Below, piece after piece: positions 8,406 to 15,825 of a DNA stretch of 41,019 bases (positions are counted from its first letter, which is position 1; every line of letters begins with the position of its first letter). The notes beneath the pieces were generated by a model. It saw only the letters and a list, made by a program, of their open reading frames with translations, ran no database searches and was not told where the DNA came from. Source of the stretch: an uncultured Ruminococcus sp. (GTDB lineage Bacteria; Bacillota; Clostridia; Oscillospirales; CAG-272); the NCBI GenBank assembly GCA_902778145.1, contig CACYWW010000011.1, positions 1 to 41,019 on the forward strand. Direction: 5' to 3'. Both the position numbers and the translations under genes were made by a program.

Positions 8406-8437
8406 AAAAAGCCCGGCGCTTGCGCGTCGGACTTTTT
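8406..8437. terminator. Terminator-like hairpin joined to array locus 3
   Basis: A 14-bp stem with a TTGC loop, five A on one side and five T on the other; one mismatch and one wobble pair in the RNA of either strand. It could end minus-strand transcription from the 8624-9043 gene or plus-strand readthrough. The following bases to 8623 contain nothing recognisable. Confidence 0.65.
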
Positions 8438-8623
8438 CTGAGCGTGACGGTCAATTTAGATGCATTTCCGTAAAAAACCGGCTTTTCGGGCATCTTAGGA
8501 AAAGCAAACGTACATTTTAAATGCAGATTGCCGCTTTAAACGTGCAGAATAGATGCGTCTTTATTTCGACAAACCGGAATTTATCAATAACGCAATTCGT
8601 TAAGTAATTCACCAATCCTGCTT

Positions 8624-9043
8624 TTATAGGAATATATCATGTTTTCCATTTTGTGCAAAGAGCGGTTTCAAATTGACTTTTTTAAAGAGCCCGATTTTGT
8701 AGGGTTGCCCCACAACAACCGAGTAATCATCTCTGTGTTCCAAACTTAAAAGAACAGCGTCTGATTTTTCTCCGTTTTCATGCAAAATGCTTGCATTCCA
8801 ACAAATGCCGCTAGCCTTGATTTCACCTTGTTTCGCTTGCACTTTATGAACCTCAGTCAACCGGTTGATCATACCAGCCGAATCAGGGTGATCATCACCC
8901 GAATCAACTGCTGTGAAACTAATTTCGCCATCTTTATTTAATACCGCCCCAAATGGATAGAATTCACCATGTATTTTAAGCTGGTTGACTGCAAACGGTA
9001 ACAATGCATTGAGTAACTCTTCGCATTCTTCTTTTGGTGTCAT
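8624..9043 (-). CDS. Hypothetical 139-residue protein
   Basis: I do not recognise the family. The product is small, soluble and acidic, with the opening MTPKEECEELLNALLPFAVN and a block GEIKASGICWNASIL; no signal peptide or membrane segment is seen. A clean AGGAGGT lies 7 bases before the ATG, which supports a real gene. Base composition is clearly richer in A+T than in the neighbours, hinting at recent acquisition. It sits alone between two remnants of the same four-helix-bundle gene (8171-8224 and 9165-9416). Its size and setting would suit an immunity-type or other accessory protein, but that is only a guess. Confidence 0.7.
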   Translation of the reverse strand: MTPKEECEELLNALLPFAVNQLKIHGEFYPFGAVLNKDGEISFTAVDSGDDHPDSAGMINRLTEVHKVQAKQGEIKASGICWNASILHENGEKSDAVLLSLEHRDDYSVVVGQPYKIGLFKKVNLKPLFAQNGKHDIFL

Positions 9044-9142
9044 AAGATTACCTCCTGAACAGATGAGATCATTTGAAAAATATAATTGTCATTACAATAA
9101 AAAGCAATGCCGCTTCTCTTCAAATCCCGGTTTATCGAGTTC

Positions 9143-9148
9143 ATTATA
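9143..9148 (-). promoter_or_regulatory. Likely -10 box for the 8624-9043 gene
   Basis: TATAAT on the minus strand (9148-9143), about 100 bases before the start codon. The position 17 bases further up reads GGGTTA, a poor -35, so the promoter may be weak or depend on an activator. It lies right after the end of the four-helix-bundle pseudogene. Confidence 0.4.
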
Positions 9149-9164
9149 GCACAAAAATGCATTT

Positions 9165-9416
9165 TTAACCCCTGATGTTACCTTTCGCCGTGTTGATCGA
9201 GGCGATGAGCATTACGCGGATCGAGGCGCAGGCGGCGTCGAGGGTTTTGTACGTTTGCTCGTCGATATAGTTCGTTTTATAAAGCAGTTCGAGCCAATAG
9301 CCGGTTTCGTTTGCCTCTTTGAGCTCGATTTGCAGTTTTGCGATAAAATCCGGCTTGCCGTGGGCGTACTGCGCTTCACGGATGTTTGCGCCAATGGATG
9401 TGCCGGAACGTCCGGT
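9165..9416 (-). pseudogene. 5'-truncated four-helix-bundle protein gene (23S IVS type), copy 2
   Basis: The frame reads GTSIGANIREAQYAH, then FIAKLQIELKEANETGYWL, then ACASIRVMLIASINTAK to a TAA. This is the typical C-terminal two thirds of the four-helix-bundle family (TIGR02436/PF05635), first noted in proteins encoded by 23S rRNA intervening sequences. A TAA stands directly upstream of the homologous part and the expected first 40 or so residues are missing, so the gene is broken. The break lies 13 bases from the stop codon of the 9430-9957 gene, so the missing part was probably lost in a rearrangement at that edge. Confidence 0.8.
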
Positions 9417-9429
9417 TTACACCTATTTA

Positions 9430-9957
9430 TTATTCTGATTCCAAACTCGTTTCGTCAGAATAAACCGTCCAAGGCTCGTAGCGGCTGACGTCCTTTATCG
9501 TACCGTGAAACATACTGAAATGACCTTTTTCGTTCATGTGGAAAAATCCCTCGACGATAACATATTTTCCGTTATACGCCTGCGCTTCCTCATACGGCGT
9601 CGCCCTGCTCCCGAGTTCGAGCCATATATCGTTTCCAAGCCGATGCTTATAGTTTTCCATATCAAGCGACAGATAATTGCCCTCGAATTCAAGATTGCCG
9701 ACGCCTATGACACGGACTAATTTTCCGTCATACTTTTCCGGAGTCGCAATAAGCTGTATCATCGTCACGTCCTCCGCGTACAAATTTACGGGATTTACGC
9801 CGTCGCGGTAACCGGATTCTATACGCGCTTTTTCTCGGTATTTGCATACATTTATCATTATCACGCAACTGACAACGCCTGCAATCAAAAGGCTTGCCGC
9901 GATAATAACTATAAGCAGTACCGTCTTTTTTCGAGATTTCTTTTGTTCGGGATTCAT
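9430..9957 (-). CDS. Membrane-anchored protein with a possible OB-fold outer domain
   Basis: 175 residues from the ATG preceded by GAGGTGATGAT; a longer frame upstream exists but has no ribosome binding site. Residues about 10-32 form a single membrane anchor after a Lys/Arg-rich start, so the rest faces outward. The outer domain has the feel of a small beta-barrel (KYDGKLVRVIGVGNLEFEG and AYNGKYVIVEGFF), a pattern I have seen in uncharacterised exported proteins. No function can be given. It is transcribed away from the hairpin array at 9991-10153, and its 3' end borders the truncated four-helix-bundle gene. Confidence 0.65.
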   Translation of the reverse strand: MNPEQKKSRKKTVLLIVIIAASLLIAGVVSCVIMINVCKYREKARIESGYRDGVNPVNLYAEDVTMIQLIATPEKYDGKLVRVIGVGNLEFEGNYLSLDMENYKHRLGNDIWLELGSRATPYEEAQAYNGKYVIVEGFFHMNEKGHFSMFHGTIKDVSRYEPWTVYSDETSLESE

Positions 9958-9990
9958 ATCATCACCTCGGATAAATCGTTTTATAAATAC

Positions 9991-10153
9991 AGTGAAGTTT
10001 GCGCCTTTGGCGCAAGTGAAGCAGAGTGAAGTTTGCCGCACCGCGGCAAGTGAAGTTAAGTGTTCCGCCTATCGTGGCGAAGCCACACTTCACGCGCGAA
10101 GCGCACTTCACTAGGCGAAGCCGACTTCACGTTCCACGCAAGCGGAACACTTA
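9991..10153. repeat. Hairpin-repeat array, locus 4 (largest, nested)
   Basis: GTGAAG occurs at 9992-9997, 10016-10021, 10026-10031 and 10050-10055, then the inverse CTTCAC at 10088-10093, 10106-10111 and 10125-10130. Hairpins fill the intervals: TTGCGCC/GGCGCAA (9999-10014), TTGCCGC/GCGGCAA (10033-10049), and stems around GCGAAGC near 10076-10121. A perfect 11-base inverted repeat (TAAGTGTTCCG 10057-10067 with 10143-10153) encloses the second half, so hairpins are nested inside a larger one. The array lies between the tRNA terminator and the start of the 9430-9957 gene. Confidence 0.9.
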
Positions 10154-10156
10154 GTT

Positions 10157-10186
10157 GAAAACCCGATGCTTTCGCATCGGGTTTTC
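10157..10186. terminator. Rho-independent terminator of the tRNA operon
   Basis: A perfect 13-bp stem (GAAAACCCGATGC with GCATCGGGTTTTC) with a TTTC loop ends one base before the 3' CCA of tRNA-Tyr. A and T runs on both sides allow it to work in both directions. Confidence 0.85.
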
Positions 10187-10271
10187 TGGTGGGGGAAGGT
10201 GGATTCGGACCACCGAAGTCAGTGACAACAGATTTACAGTCTGCCCCCTTTGGCCGCTCGGGAATTCCCCC
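10187..10271 (-). tRNA. tRNA-Tyr (anticodon GTA)
   Basis: The minus strand folds as a class II tRNA: acceptor stem GGGGG with CCCCC, A as discriminator, encoded CCA, anticodon loop with GTA, a long variable arm (GTCACTGAC region) and a T-arm GGTCCGAATCC. The length is 85 bases including CCA. It follows tRNA-Thr in the same transcript after a 4-base gap. Confidence 0.95.
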
Positions 10272-10275
10272 ATAT

Positions 10276-10350
10276 TGGAGCTGGTGAACGGAGTCGAACC
10301 ATCAACCTGCTGATTACAAATCAGCTGCTCTGCCATTGAGCCACACCAGC
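10276..10350 (-). tRNA. tRNA-Thr (anticodon TGT)
   Basis: The minus strand gives acceptor GCTGGTG with CACCAGC, D-arm GGCTCAATGGCAGAGC, anticodon stem GCTGA/TCAGC around TTTGTAA (anticodon TGT), T-arm GGTTCGACTCC, discriminator T and encoded CCA; 75 bases. It is the first gene of the tRNA operon, with its promoter at 10394-10422. Confidence 0.95.
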
Positions 10351-10393
10351 ATTTGACGCCGCTTCAAACTCCCGTTCATCTGCGACGGATGGT

Positions 10394-10422
10394 ATTATAC
10401 CACAAGTGATCCGATTTGTCAA
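10394..10422 (-). promoter_or_regulatory. Consensus promoter of the tRNA-Thr/tRNA-Tyr operon
   Basis: On the minus strand TTGACA (10422-10417) and TATAAT (10399-10394) are 17 bases apart, matching sigma-A consensus at all twelve positions. It is divergent from the promoter at 10466-10494. Confidence 0.85.
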
Positions 10423-10465
10423 TACCTTTTTCAGATTTTTTGTACGGCTTTTTATGTCAAAACGA

Positions 10466-10494
10466 TTGACAATACGCGGGATCGATGGTAAAAT
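10466..10494 (+). promoter_or_regulatory. Promoter of the TerB/BrxD/helicase/addBA operon
   Basis: TTGACA (10466-10471) and TAAAAT (10489-10494) with a 17-base spacer. The strong ribosome binding site GGAGGAGGTG (10521-10530) follows before the ATG at 10538. No other promoter was seen between here and 22518, so addBA may depend on it. Confidence 0.8.
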
Positions 10495-10537
10495 AATATG
10501 ATACACGAAACGCGCGGACGGGAGGAGGTGTCGGCTT

Positions 10538-12130
10538 ATGACAGACGAACGCGACGATTTCTGGGATCTTCCGTCGATCACGCCGAAGAGGCGCGGACCG
10601 CTGCCGGGATCGGTTCAGAGTCCGGACACGGACGCGGCGGAGGTATCCTTCGGGACCGGTTCCGGATCGAGAAAATACGTCATCCCGCTGAGGGGCAGGG
10701 AGCCTGAAAAGCGGTCCGAGGTGATACTCCGGTACACGCCTGACAATTCACTGATCCTTGACGTGAAGATCTGCCGCTGGCCGACGGACTACTCATATTA
10801 CAACAGATTCCTGCAGGACACGGAGAAATACTACCGTGCGAAATGCGACGACGCTCCTTTTGTGCCGTTTTTCTCGTATATGCCGCAGTATAATCAGATG
10901 AACATAGACCAGCTCCGGTTTTATCTTTACTGGAGGCGGCAGGTCGGACACGGCAACTTCATCAAAACGGATTACAGCTACATTTTCCTTTATCTCTACG
11001 AGCTGATCAATCTTGAGTCGGTATCGACGCCGGAAAAGCGGCTCGCGGCGATGTGTTCTCTGCTGCTCGGCTACAGGGACTCCTTCAGGAGCCTTGACAA
11101 ATACGTCGGCGAATGGATCTGCGATTTCTGTCTCATCCACCGTCTGCCCCCGCCGGAGCTGCCCGCCGGCGTCACGGACGAGCTGATGTCCGTCGTCGCG
11201 CTGCGTGAATTCTTTGTCCGTGACAGGGAAAACATACACGACACCGCGCTGCGGGACTTCATCATCCGCAACAACACATACAAATACGAAAATTCCGCCG
11301 CGTACAACGAGACGACGAAGCCTCTGTTTGACCGCCATCTCGTCAGATCGGTCATTTATACGCTTGAAAAGACCGAGAACATAAAGGACGGCGAGCCGGA
11401 GCTTTCAAGAACGCGCGTGAGCCGCACGGCGTACAACGGCGCGCTCTGTGTTTCCGGCACCAAATGCCGGATAGACGCCGAATATCTTTCGCTCAACCGT
11501 TCCTACCGTTTCCGCGGGATGATCAGCAGTCTCGTGAAATGCGCGGAAAACAACATCCGCGCCGCCGCCGGGATCAGGAGCCGCCTGAGCGTTTCCGGGA
11601 TATCCGCCGGAGCGTCCGACGTGATGCGCGAATATTTTGACCTCAACCTTCCCGCGGTGAGAAATCACCCGGTGAAGAAAAAACAGGACGACGGCGTAAG
11701 ATACGAGCTGTACGACGCGGCGAGCACCGGCTTCGACCCGGGCGCCGCCGCAAAGCTCGAAGAATCGTCGTGGGAGCTCACGAGACGGCTTGTCGAAGAG
11801 GAAGAAGATACAGACCCGGAGCAGGTATCCGGCGCTCTGCCCGACGCTGCCGGAAGCGACGCGCCGGCGCCCGATGACGACGAAAACGGCTACGTCTCGC
11901 TCTGCCGCTCGCTTCCCGAACAGCTTCTCACGGTACTGAAGCTGACGGCGGAGGGCGACGGAGACGGCGTGCGCCTGTACTGTCTGCAAAACGGGGTCCT
12001 GCCCGACGCCGCGTATTCTGATATAAACAGCGCGGCGTATGAGCACACGGGCGACATAATAATCGAAAACGGAGCGATCATCGAAGATTACGAGCACGAC
12101 GTTTCCGACGCGTTGAATATGATACGATAA
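10538..12130 (+). CDS. TerB_N/TerB_C domain protein
   Basis: 530 residues, cytoplasmic. Residues about 55-215 match the TerB N-terminal domain (PF13208), with the aromatic-rich block QLRFYLYWRRQVGHGNF followed by IFLYLYELINL. Residues about 430-525 resemble TerB_C: QLLTVLKLTAEGDGDG, then SDINSAAYEHTGDIIIENG and an acidic end. The TerB domain that often sits between them is not evident; the middle is a variable stretch with an acidic linker near 420. In comparative studies of tellurite-resistance (Ter) systems, such proteins are associated with helicases and P-loop ATPases and proposed to act in DNA processing or phage defence; none has a settled biochemical activity. It is the first gene of the operon, 21 bases before the ATPase gene. 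Confidence 0.75.
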   Translation: MTDERDDFWDLPSITPKRRGPLPGSVQSPDTDAAEVSFGTGSGSRKYVIPLRGREPEKRSEVILRYTPDNSLILDVKICRWPTDYSYYNRFLQDTEKYYRAKCDDAPFVPFFSYMPQYNQMNIDQLRFYLYWRRQVGHGNFIKTDYSYIFLYLYELINLESVSTPEKRLAAMCSLLLGYRDSFRSLDKYVGEWICDFCLIHRLPPPELPAGVTDELMSVVALREFFVRDRENIHDTALRDFIIRNNTYKYENSAAYNETTKPLFDRHLVRSVIYTLEKTENIKDGEPELSRTRVSRTAYNGALCVSGTKCRIDAEYLSLNRSYRFRGMISSLVKCAENNIRAAAGIRSRLSVSGISAGASDVMREYFDLNLPAVRNHPVKKKQDDGVRYELYDAASTGFDPGAAAKLEESSWELTRRLVEEEEDTDPEQVSGALPDAAGSDAPAPDDDENGYVSLCRSLPEQLLTVLKLTAEGDGDGVRLYCLQNGVLPDAAYSDINSAAYEHTGDIIIENGAIIEDYEHDVSDALNMIR

Positions 12131-12151
12131 GATCAAAGAGGTACTGCGAAA

Positions 12152-13516
12152 ATGGAACATAACGATATAAAGATACCGAAAAGAGTTCTCTCGTCTCTTC
12201 TCTCCTCTCTTTCCGCGGGTGTTGTACCGAGATCCGGTGCGCCTTATATAGCGATGGGACGCCGGGACGAGGTGGGCGCCGTGCTCGACGACCTCGATAT
12301 CATAGCCGAGGGCGGCGCGGGCATGCGTTTCATAATAGGAAAATACGGCTCGGGCAAGAGCTTCCTGCTCCAGCTGATACGCGGATACGCGATGGACCGC
12401 AATTTCGTCACCGCCGACGCGGATCTTTCACCCGAGCGCAGGTTCTGCGGCGCGAAGGGGACCGGACGCGCGACGTTCTGCGAGCTCATCAAAAACCTTG
12501 CGTGCAAGTCCTCGCCGGACGGCGCGGCGCTCCCGGTGATCCTTACGAAATGGCTCTCGACCCTGCAGTCCGACGCCGCGGCGGAGGGATATCAGCCCGG
12601 TACGCCCGAATTCCGGTCCGCCGTTGAAAAAAAGCTTTTTACCGTGATCCGCTCGCTCGAATCACAGATAGGCGGCTTCGACTTCGCGCTCGTGCTTTCG
12701 CGCTATTACCGCGCGTACACCGAGGGAAACGAGCCCGGGATGAGCGCGTGTCTGCGCTGGCTGCGCGCCGAATTCACTACGAAGACCGACGCCAGGGCGC
12801 AGCTTGGTGTGGCGTCTCTGATCGACGACGACAACTGGTACGATTATATCAAGCTGTACGCCGTTTTCTTCCGCGCGATAGGCTACAAGGGCTTCGTCGT
12901 CATGATAGACGAATGCGTGAACCTCTATAAGATACCGAACAGGATCAGCCGCGAGAACAACTACGAAAAGATCCTGTCGATGTTCAACGATTCGCTGCAG
13001 AACAAGGCGGAGGGGCTTGAGCTCCTGCTCGGCGGCACTCCGCAGTTCCTTGAGGACAGCCGCAGGGGACTGTACAGCTACGAGGCGCTGAAAAGCCGTC
13101 TTTACGACAGCCGTTTCGCCGAAAGCGAATACAAGAACCTCATCGGTCCCGTCATACGTCTGCGCCGCCTCTCGGATTCGGAGCTTTACGCCCTTATAGT
13201 GAGGCTGACGAAGCTGCACTCGCAGTATTACGGCTGTGAGGCGCGGATAACGGCCGCGGAGCAGGAGGAATTCCTGAAGCTCTGTCTGTCCCGCGCGGGC
13301 GCCGATACGATGATAACCCCGCGTGAGATAATCCGCGACTATATAAGTCTTCTGAACATTCTCATGCAGAACAGTGACGCCGAGGCGTCAAAGCTGATAA
13401 ACGGCGGCGCCGTGAAGCTCGATCACGGCGGCGATCCGGACGAGCTGACCGACGCCGAAAAGACCGGATACGACAGGACGAAATACGATTTTACAAGTGA
13501 GGATATAGAGATCTGA
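12152..13516 (+). CDS. BrxD-like P-loop ATPase (DUF2791 family)
   Basis: 454 residues. Walker A is GKYGSGKS (64-70 region) after the typical opening IPKRVLSSLLSSLSAG, and Walker B is GFVVMIDE (D253, E254). The pattern MGRRDEV just before the P-loop and the overall length fit the DUF2791 ATPases (PF10923) that include BrxD of BREX phage-defence systems. ATP hydrolysis coupled to DNA or to the partner helicase is expected; no nuclease or methylase domain is attached. AAAGAGGT precedes the ATG. The stop and the next start share one base (TGATG), so translation of the helicase is coupled to this gene. No other BREX gene (PglX, PglZ, BrxC) was seen in the window. Confidence 0.8.
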   Translation: MEHNDIKIPKRVLSSLLSSLSAGVVPRSGAPYIAMGRRDEVGAVLDDLDIIAEGGAGMRFIIGKYGSGKSFLLQLIRGYAMDRNFVTADADLSPERRFCGAKGTGRATFCELIKNLACKSSPDGAALPVILTKWLSTLQSDAAAEGYQPGTPEFRSAVEKKLFTVIRSLESQIGGFDFALVLSRYYRAYTEGNEPGMSACLRWLRAEFTTKTDARAQLGVASLIDDDNWYDYIKLYAVFFRAIGYKGFVVMIDECVNLYKIPNRISRENNYEKILSMFNDSLQNKAEGLELLLGGTPQFLEDSRRGLYSYEALKSRLYDSRFAESEYKNLIGPVIRLRRLSDSELYALIVRLTKLHSQYYGCEARITAAEQEEFLKLCLSRAGADTMITPREIIRDYISLLNILMQNSDAEASKLINGGAVKLDHGGDPDELTDAEKTGYDRTKYDFTSEDIEI

Positions 13517-15825
13517 TGCAGAACGAAGACGATATTTTCTACCGCTATTCCCCATTCATCCGTGATTTCATATACCGTCACGGCTGGGAAAGCCTGCGCT
13601 CCGTCCAGCTCGACGCGGCGCGCTCGATATTCGATACGGAAAACAACCTTCTCATCACCTCCTCCACCGCTTCGGGCAAAACGGAAGCGGCGTTTTTCCC
13701 GATACTTTCGATGCTTGAGGAGGATCCGGCGCAGAGCGTCGCCGTGCTGTACATAGCTCCGCTGAAAAGTCTGATAAACGATCAGTTCATCAGGCTGGAC
13801 GAGCTGCTCGACGAATCCGGGATCCCGGTGTTCCACTGGCACGGAGACGTCGCGTTCTCACACAAAAACAAGCTTCTGAACGATCCGAAGGGGATACTGC
13901 AGATAACGCCGGAGTCGCTTGAAAGCATGCTGATGAACCGTTCCAACGACATAGTGAGGCTGTTTTCCGACCTGCGCTTCGTCATCATCGACGAGATACA
14001 CACGCTGACCGGCACGGACCGCGGCAATCAGATAATCTGCCAGCTCTGCCGCATAGCGAGGCTGATACGCAGGGACGTCCGCAGGATCGGTCTTTCCGCC
14101 ACCGTAGGCGACGTGGAGGCGGCGAAAAAATGGCTCTGCGGCGGTTCGTCACGCGGATGCGACGCGCCGAAGCCCGATGAAGGCAGGGTGAGCTGGAGAC
14201 TCGCGCTCGAGCACTTCTTCATACAGAACAGCAAGGCCGACCAGACGTCGGCGACGGACGGCACGCCCGATCCGTTCTCAGACGCGCCGCTCCCGGCGAA
14301 GGCCGAAAAGGAGCCTCCGCGCCGCGCCGTGATAGACGCGGGTTACGAGTACATATACGACTGCGTAAAGGATAAAAAGGCGCTCGTTTTCTCCAATTCC
14401 CGCGAGGAGACCGAATATATAACGGCTACGCTCAGACAGATAGCCGAGAACAGGCGGGAGCCCGATATTTTCCTGATACATCACGGAAATCTGTCCGCGT
14501 CCCTGCGTGAGGAGGCGGAGGCGAAGCTGAAGAACGATGAATACGGCAGGCTCGTGACGTGCGCCACGGTAACGCTCGAGCTCGGTATAGACATCGGCAG
14601 ACTCGAGAGGATCGTACAGATAGAGTCGCCGAATTCCGTCAGCTCGTTTTTACAGCGGCTCGGCAGGAGCGGCAGGCGCGGCGACCCGCCCGAGATGTTC
14701 ATGGTGTTCCGCGAGGAGGATCCTCTGCCGGACACCCCGCTGCCGCAGCTCATACCCTGGAACCTGATACGCGCGATAGCGATAATACAGCTTTATATAG
14801 AAGAACGGTTCATAGAGCCGCCCGCCGTGAAGAAGCTGCCGTTTTCCCTGCTGTTCCAGCAGACGCTGTCGGTCCTCGCCTCCTCGGGCGAGCTTTCGCC
14901 GAAAGCGCTTGCCGAAAGGATCCTCTCCATGCCGCCGTTTGAAAACGTGCCGAAGGAGGATTACAGGACGCTGCTCGTGAGCATGCTTCAGCAGGATTAC
15001 ATAGAGCAGACGGAGGAAAAGACGCTGATCGTCGGGCTGAAGGGCGAAAAGCTGACGAATTCCTTCAAGTTCTACGCCGTGTTCAAGGACACGGAGAACT
15101 ATTCCGTCCGCTGTGAATCTGACGAGATAGGCACGATCACGACGCCTCCGCCCGTCGGCGAGAGATTCGCGCTCGCCGGACGCGTCTGGGAGGTGACCGA
15201 GCTCGATATCGGCAGGAAGCTGATATACGTAAAGCCCGTCAGAGGCAAGATGGAGGTCTCGTGGCCCGGCGATTACGGCGAGATCCACACAAGGATACAA
15301 CAGCGGATGCGCGAGGTCCTCGAGGAGGACACCGTATATCCGTATCTGAAGCCGAATGCGAGGACAAGGCTCGCGGTGGCGCGGCACATCGCGCGCAACA
15401 CCGGGATGCTCCGTCATTCCGTCGTCTCGCTCGGCGGTATGACTTACTGCATGTTTCCCTGGCTCGGCACGCGTTCCTTCAGGACTCTGCGCAAGGTGAT
15501 GAGCAAAAACGCGGACGTGCTGAAGATCTCCAACATAGAATACGAGGGCTGCTGCTACATCACGTTCCGTTACGAGGGATCCGACACGGAGACTCTCTGC
15601 CGCACGCTGAACAGGATCTGCAGGGACGGGATCGACACGGAATCGCTCGTCTCGAAGAACGAATCCCCGATCTTCGAAAAGTATGACGATCATATCCCGG
15701 GAGAGCTGCTCCGCCGCGCTTACGCCGCCGACAGGCTCAGGACCGACGAGATGATCCCGCGCGTACTGGAAATGTACAGCGAGGAGACCGGATACAGAAA
15801 AAACAAGGAAAACGAAAATGATTGA
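13516..15825 (+). CDS. DEAD/DEAH-box superfamily 2 helicase, Lhr/BrxHI-like
   Basis: 769 residues. The helicase motifs are complete: a Q-like motif (LRSVQLDAARSIF), Walker A STASGKT (50-56), DEIH (159-162), SAT (194-196), a motif V region (TLELGIDIG) and motif VI QRLGRSGRRG (from 380). The C-terminal 350 residues have winged-helix-like segments as in Lhr-type helicases. It lacks Zn-binding cysteines of the DUF1998 type. Unwinding of DNA or of RNA-DNA hybrids is the likely activity. BREX type 2 and related systems pair such a helicase (BrxHI) with BrxD, as here. Its 3' end overlaps the addB start by 8 bases. Confidence 0.85.
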   Translation: MQNEDDIFYRYSPFIRDFIYRHGWESLRSVQLDAARSIFDTENNLLITSSTASGKTEAAFFPILSMLEEDPAQSVAVLYIAPLKSLINDQFIRLDELLDESGIPVFHWHGDVAFSHKNKLLNDPKGILQITPESLESMLMNRSNDIVRLFSDLRFVIIDEIHTLTGTDRGNQIICQLCRIARLIRRDVRRIGLSATVGDVEAAKKWLCGGSSRGCDAPKPDEGRVSWRLALEHFFIQNSKADQTSATDGTPDPFSDAPLPAKAEKEPPRRAVIDAGYEYIYDCVKDKKALVFSNSREETEYITATLRQIAENRREPDIFLIHHGNLSASLREEAEAKLKNDEYGRLVTCATVTLELGIDIGRLERIVQIESPNSVSSFLQRLGRSGRRGDPPEMFMVFREEDPLPDTPLPQLIPWNLIRAIAIIQLYIEERFIEPPAVKKLPFSLLFQQTLSVLASSGELSPKALAERILSMPPFENVPKEDYRTLLVSMLQQDYIEQTEEKTLIVGLKGEKLTNSFKFYAVFKDTENYSVRCESDEIGTITTPPPVGERFALAGRVWEVTELDIGRKLIYVKPVRGKMEVSWPGDYGEIHTRIQQRMREVLEEDTVYPYLKPNARTRLAVARHIARNTGMLRHSVVSLGGMTYCMFPWLGTRSFRTLRKVMSKNADVLKISNIEYEGCCYITFRYEGSDTETLCRTLNRICRDGIDTESLVSKNESPIFEKYDDHIPGELLRRAYAADRLRTDEMIPRVLEMYSEETGYRKNKENEND

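Noticed and set aside
8029-8493. 154-codon minus-strand frame over array locus 3
   Set aside because: It runs through hairpins, a promoter and a gene fragment, and has no ribosome binding site; it is open by chance.
9991-10153. CRISPR array
   Set aside because: The repeated word is only 6-7 bases, its orientation flips, spacers are self-complementary hairpins of unequal length, and no cas gene is present.
10151-10581. Short minus-strand frames across the tRNA genes
   Set aside because: They read through tRNA-Tyr, tRNA-Thr and the tRNA promoter.
10538-15825. A complete BREX system
   Set aside because: Only the BrxD-like ATPase and the helicase are present; PglX, PglZ, BrxC/PglY and BrxL are missing.
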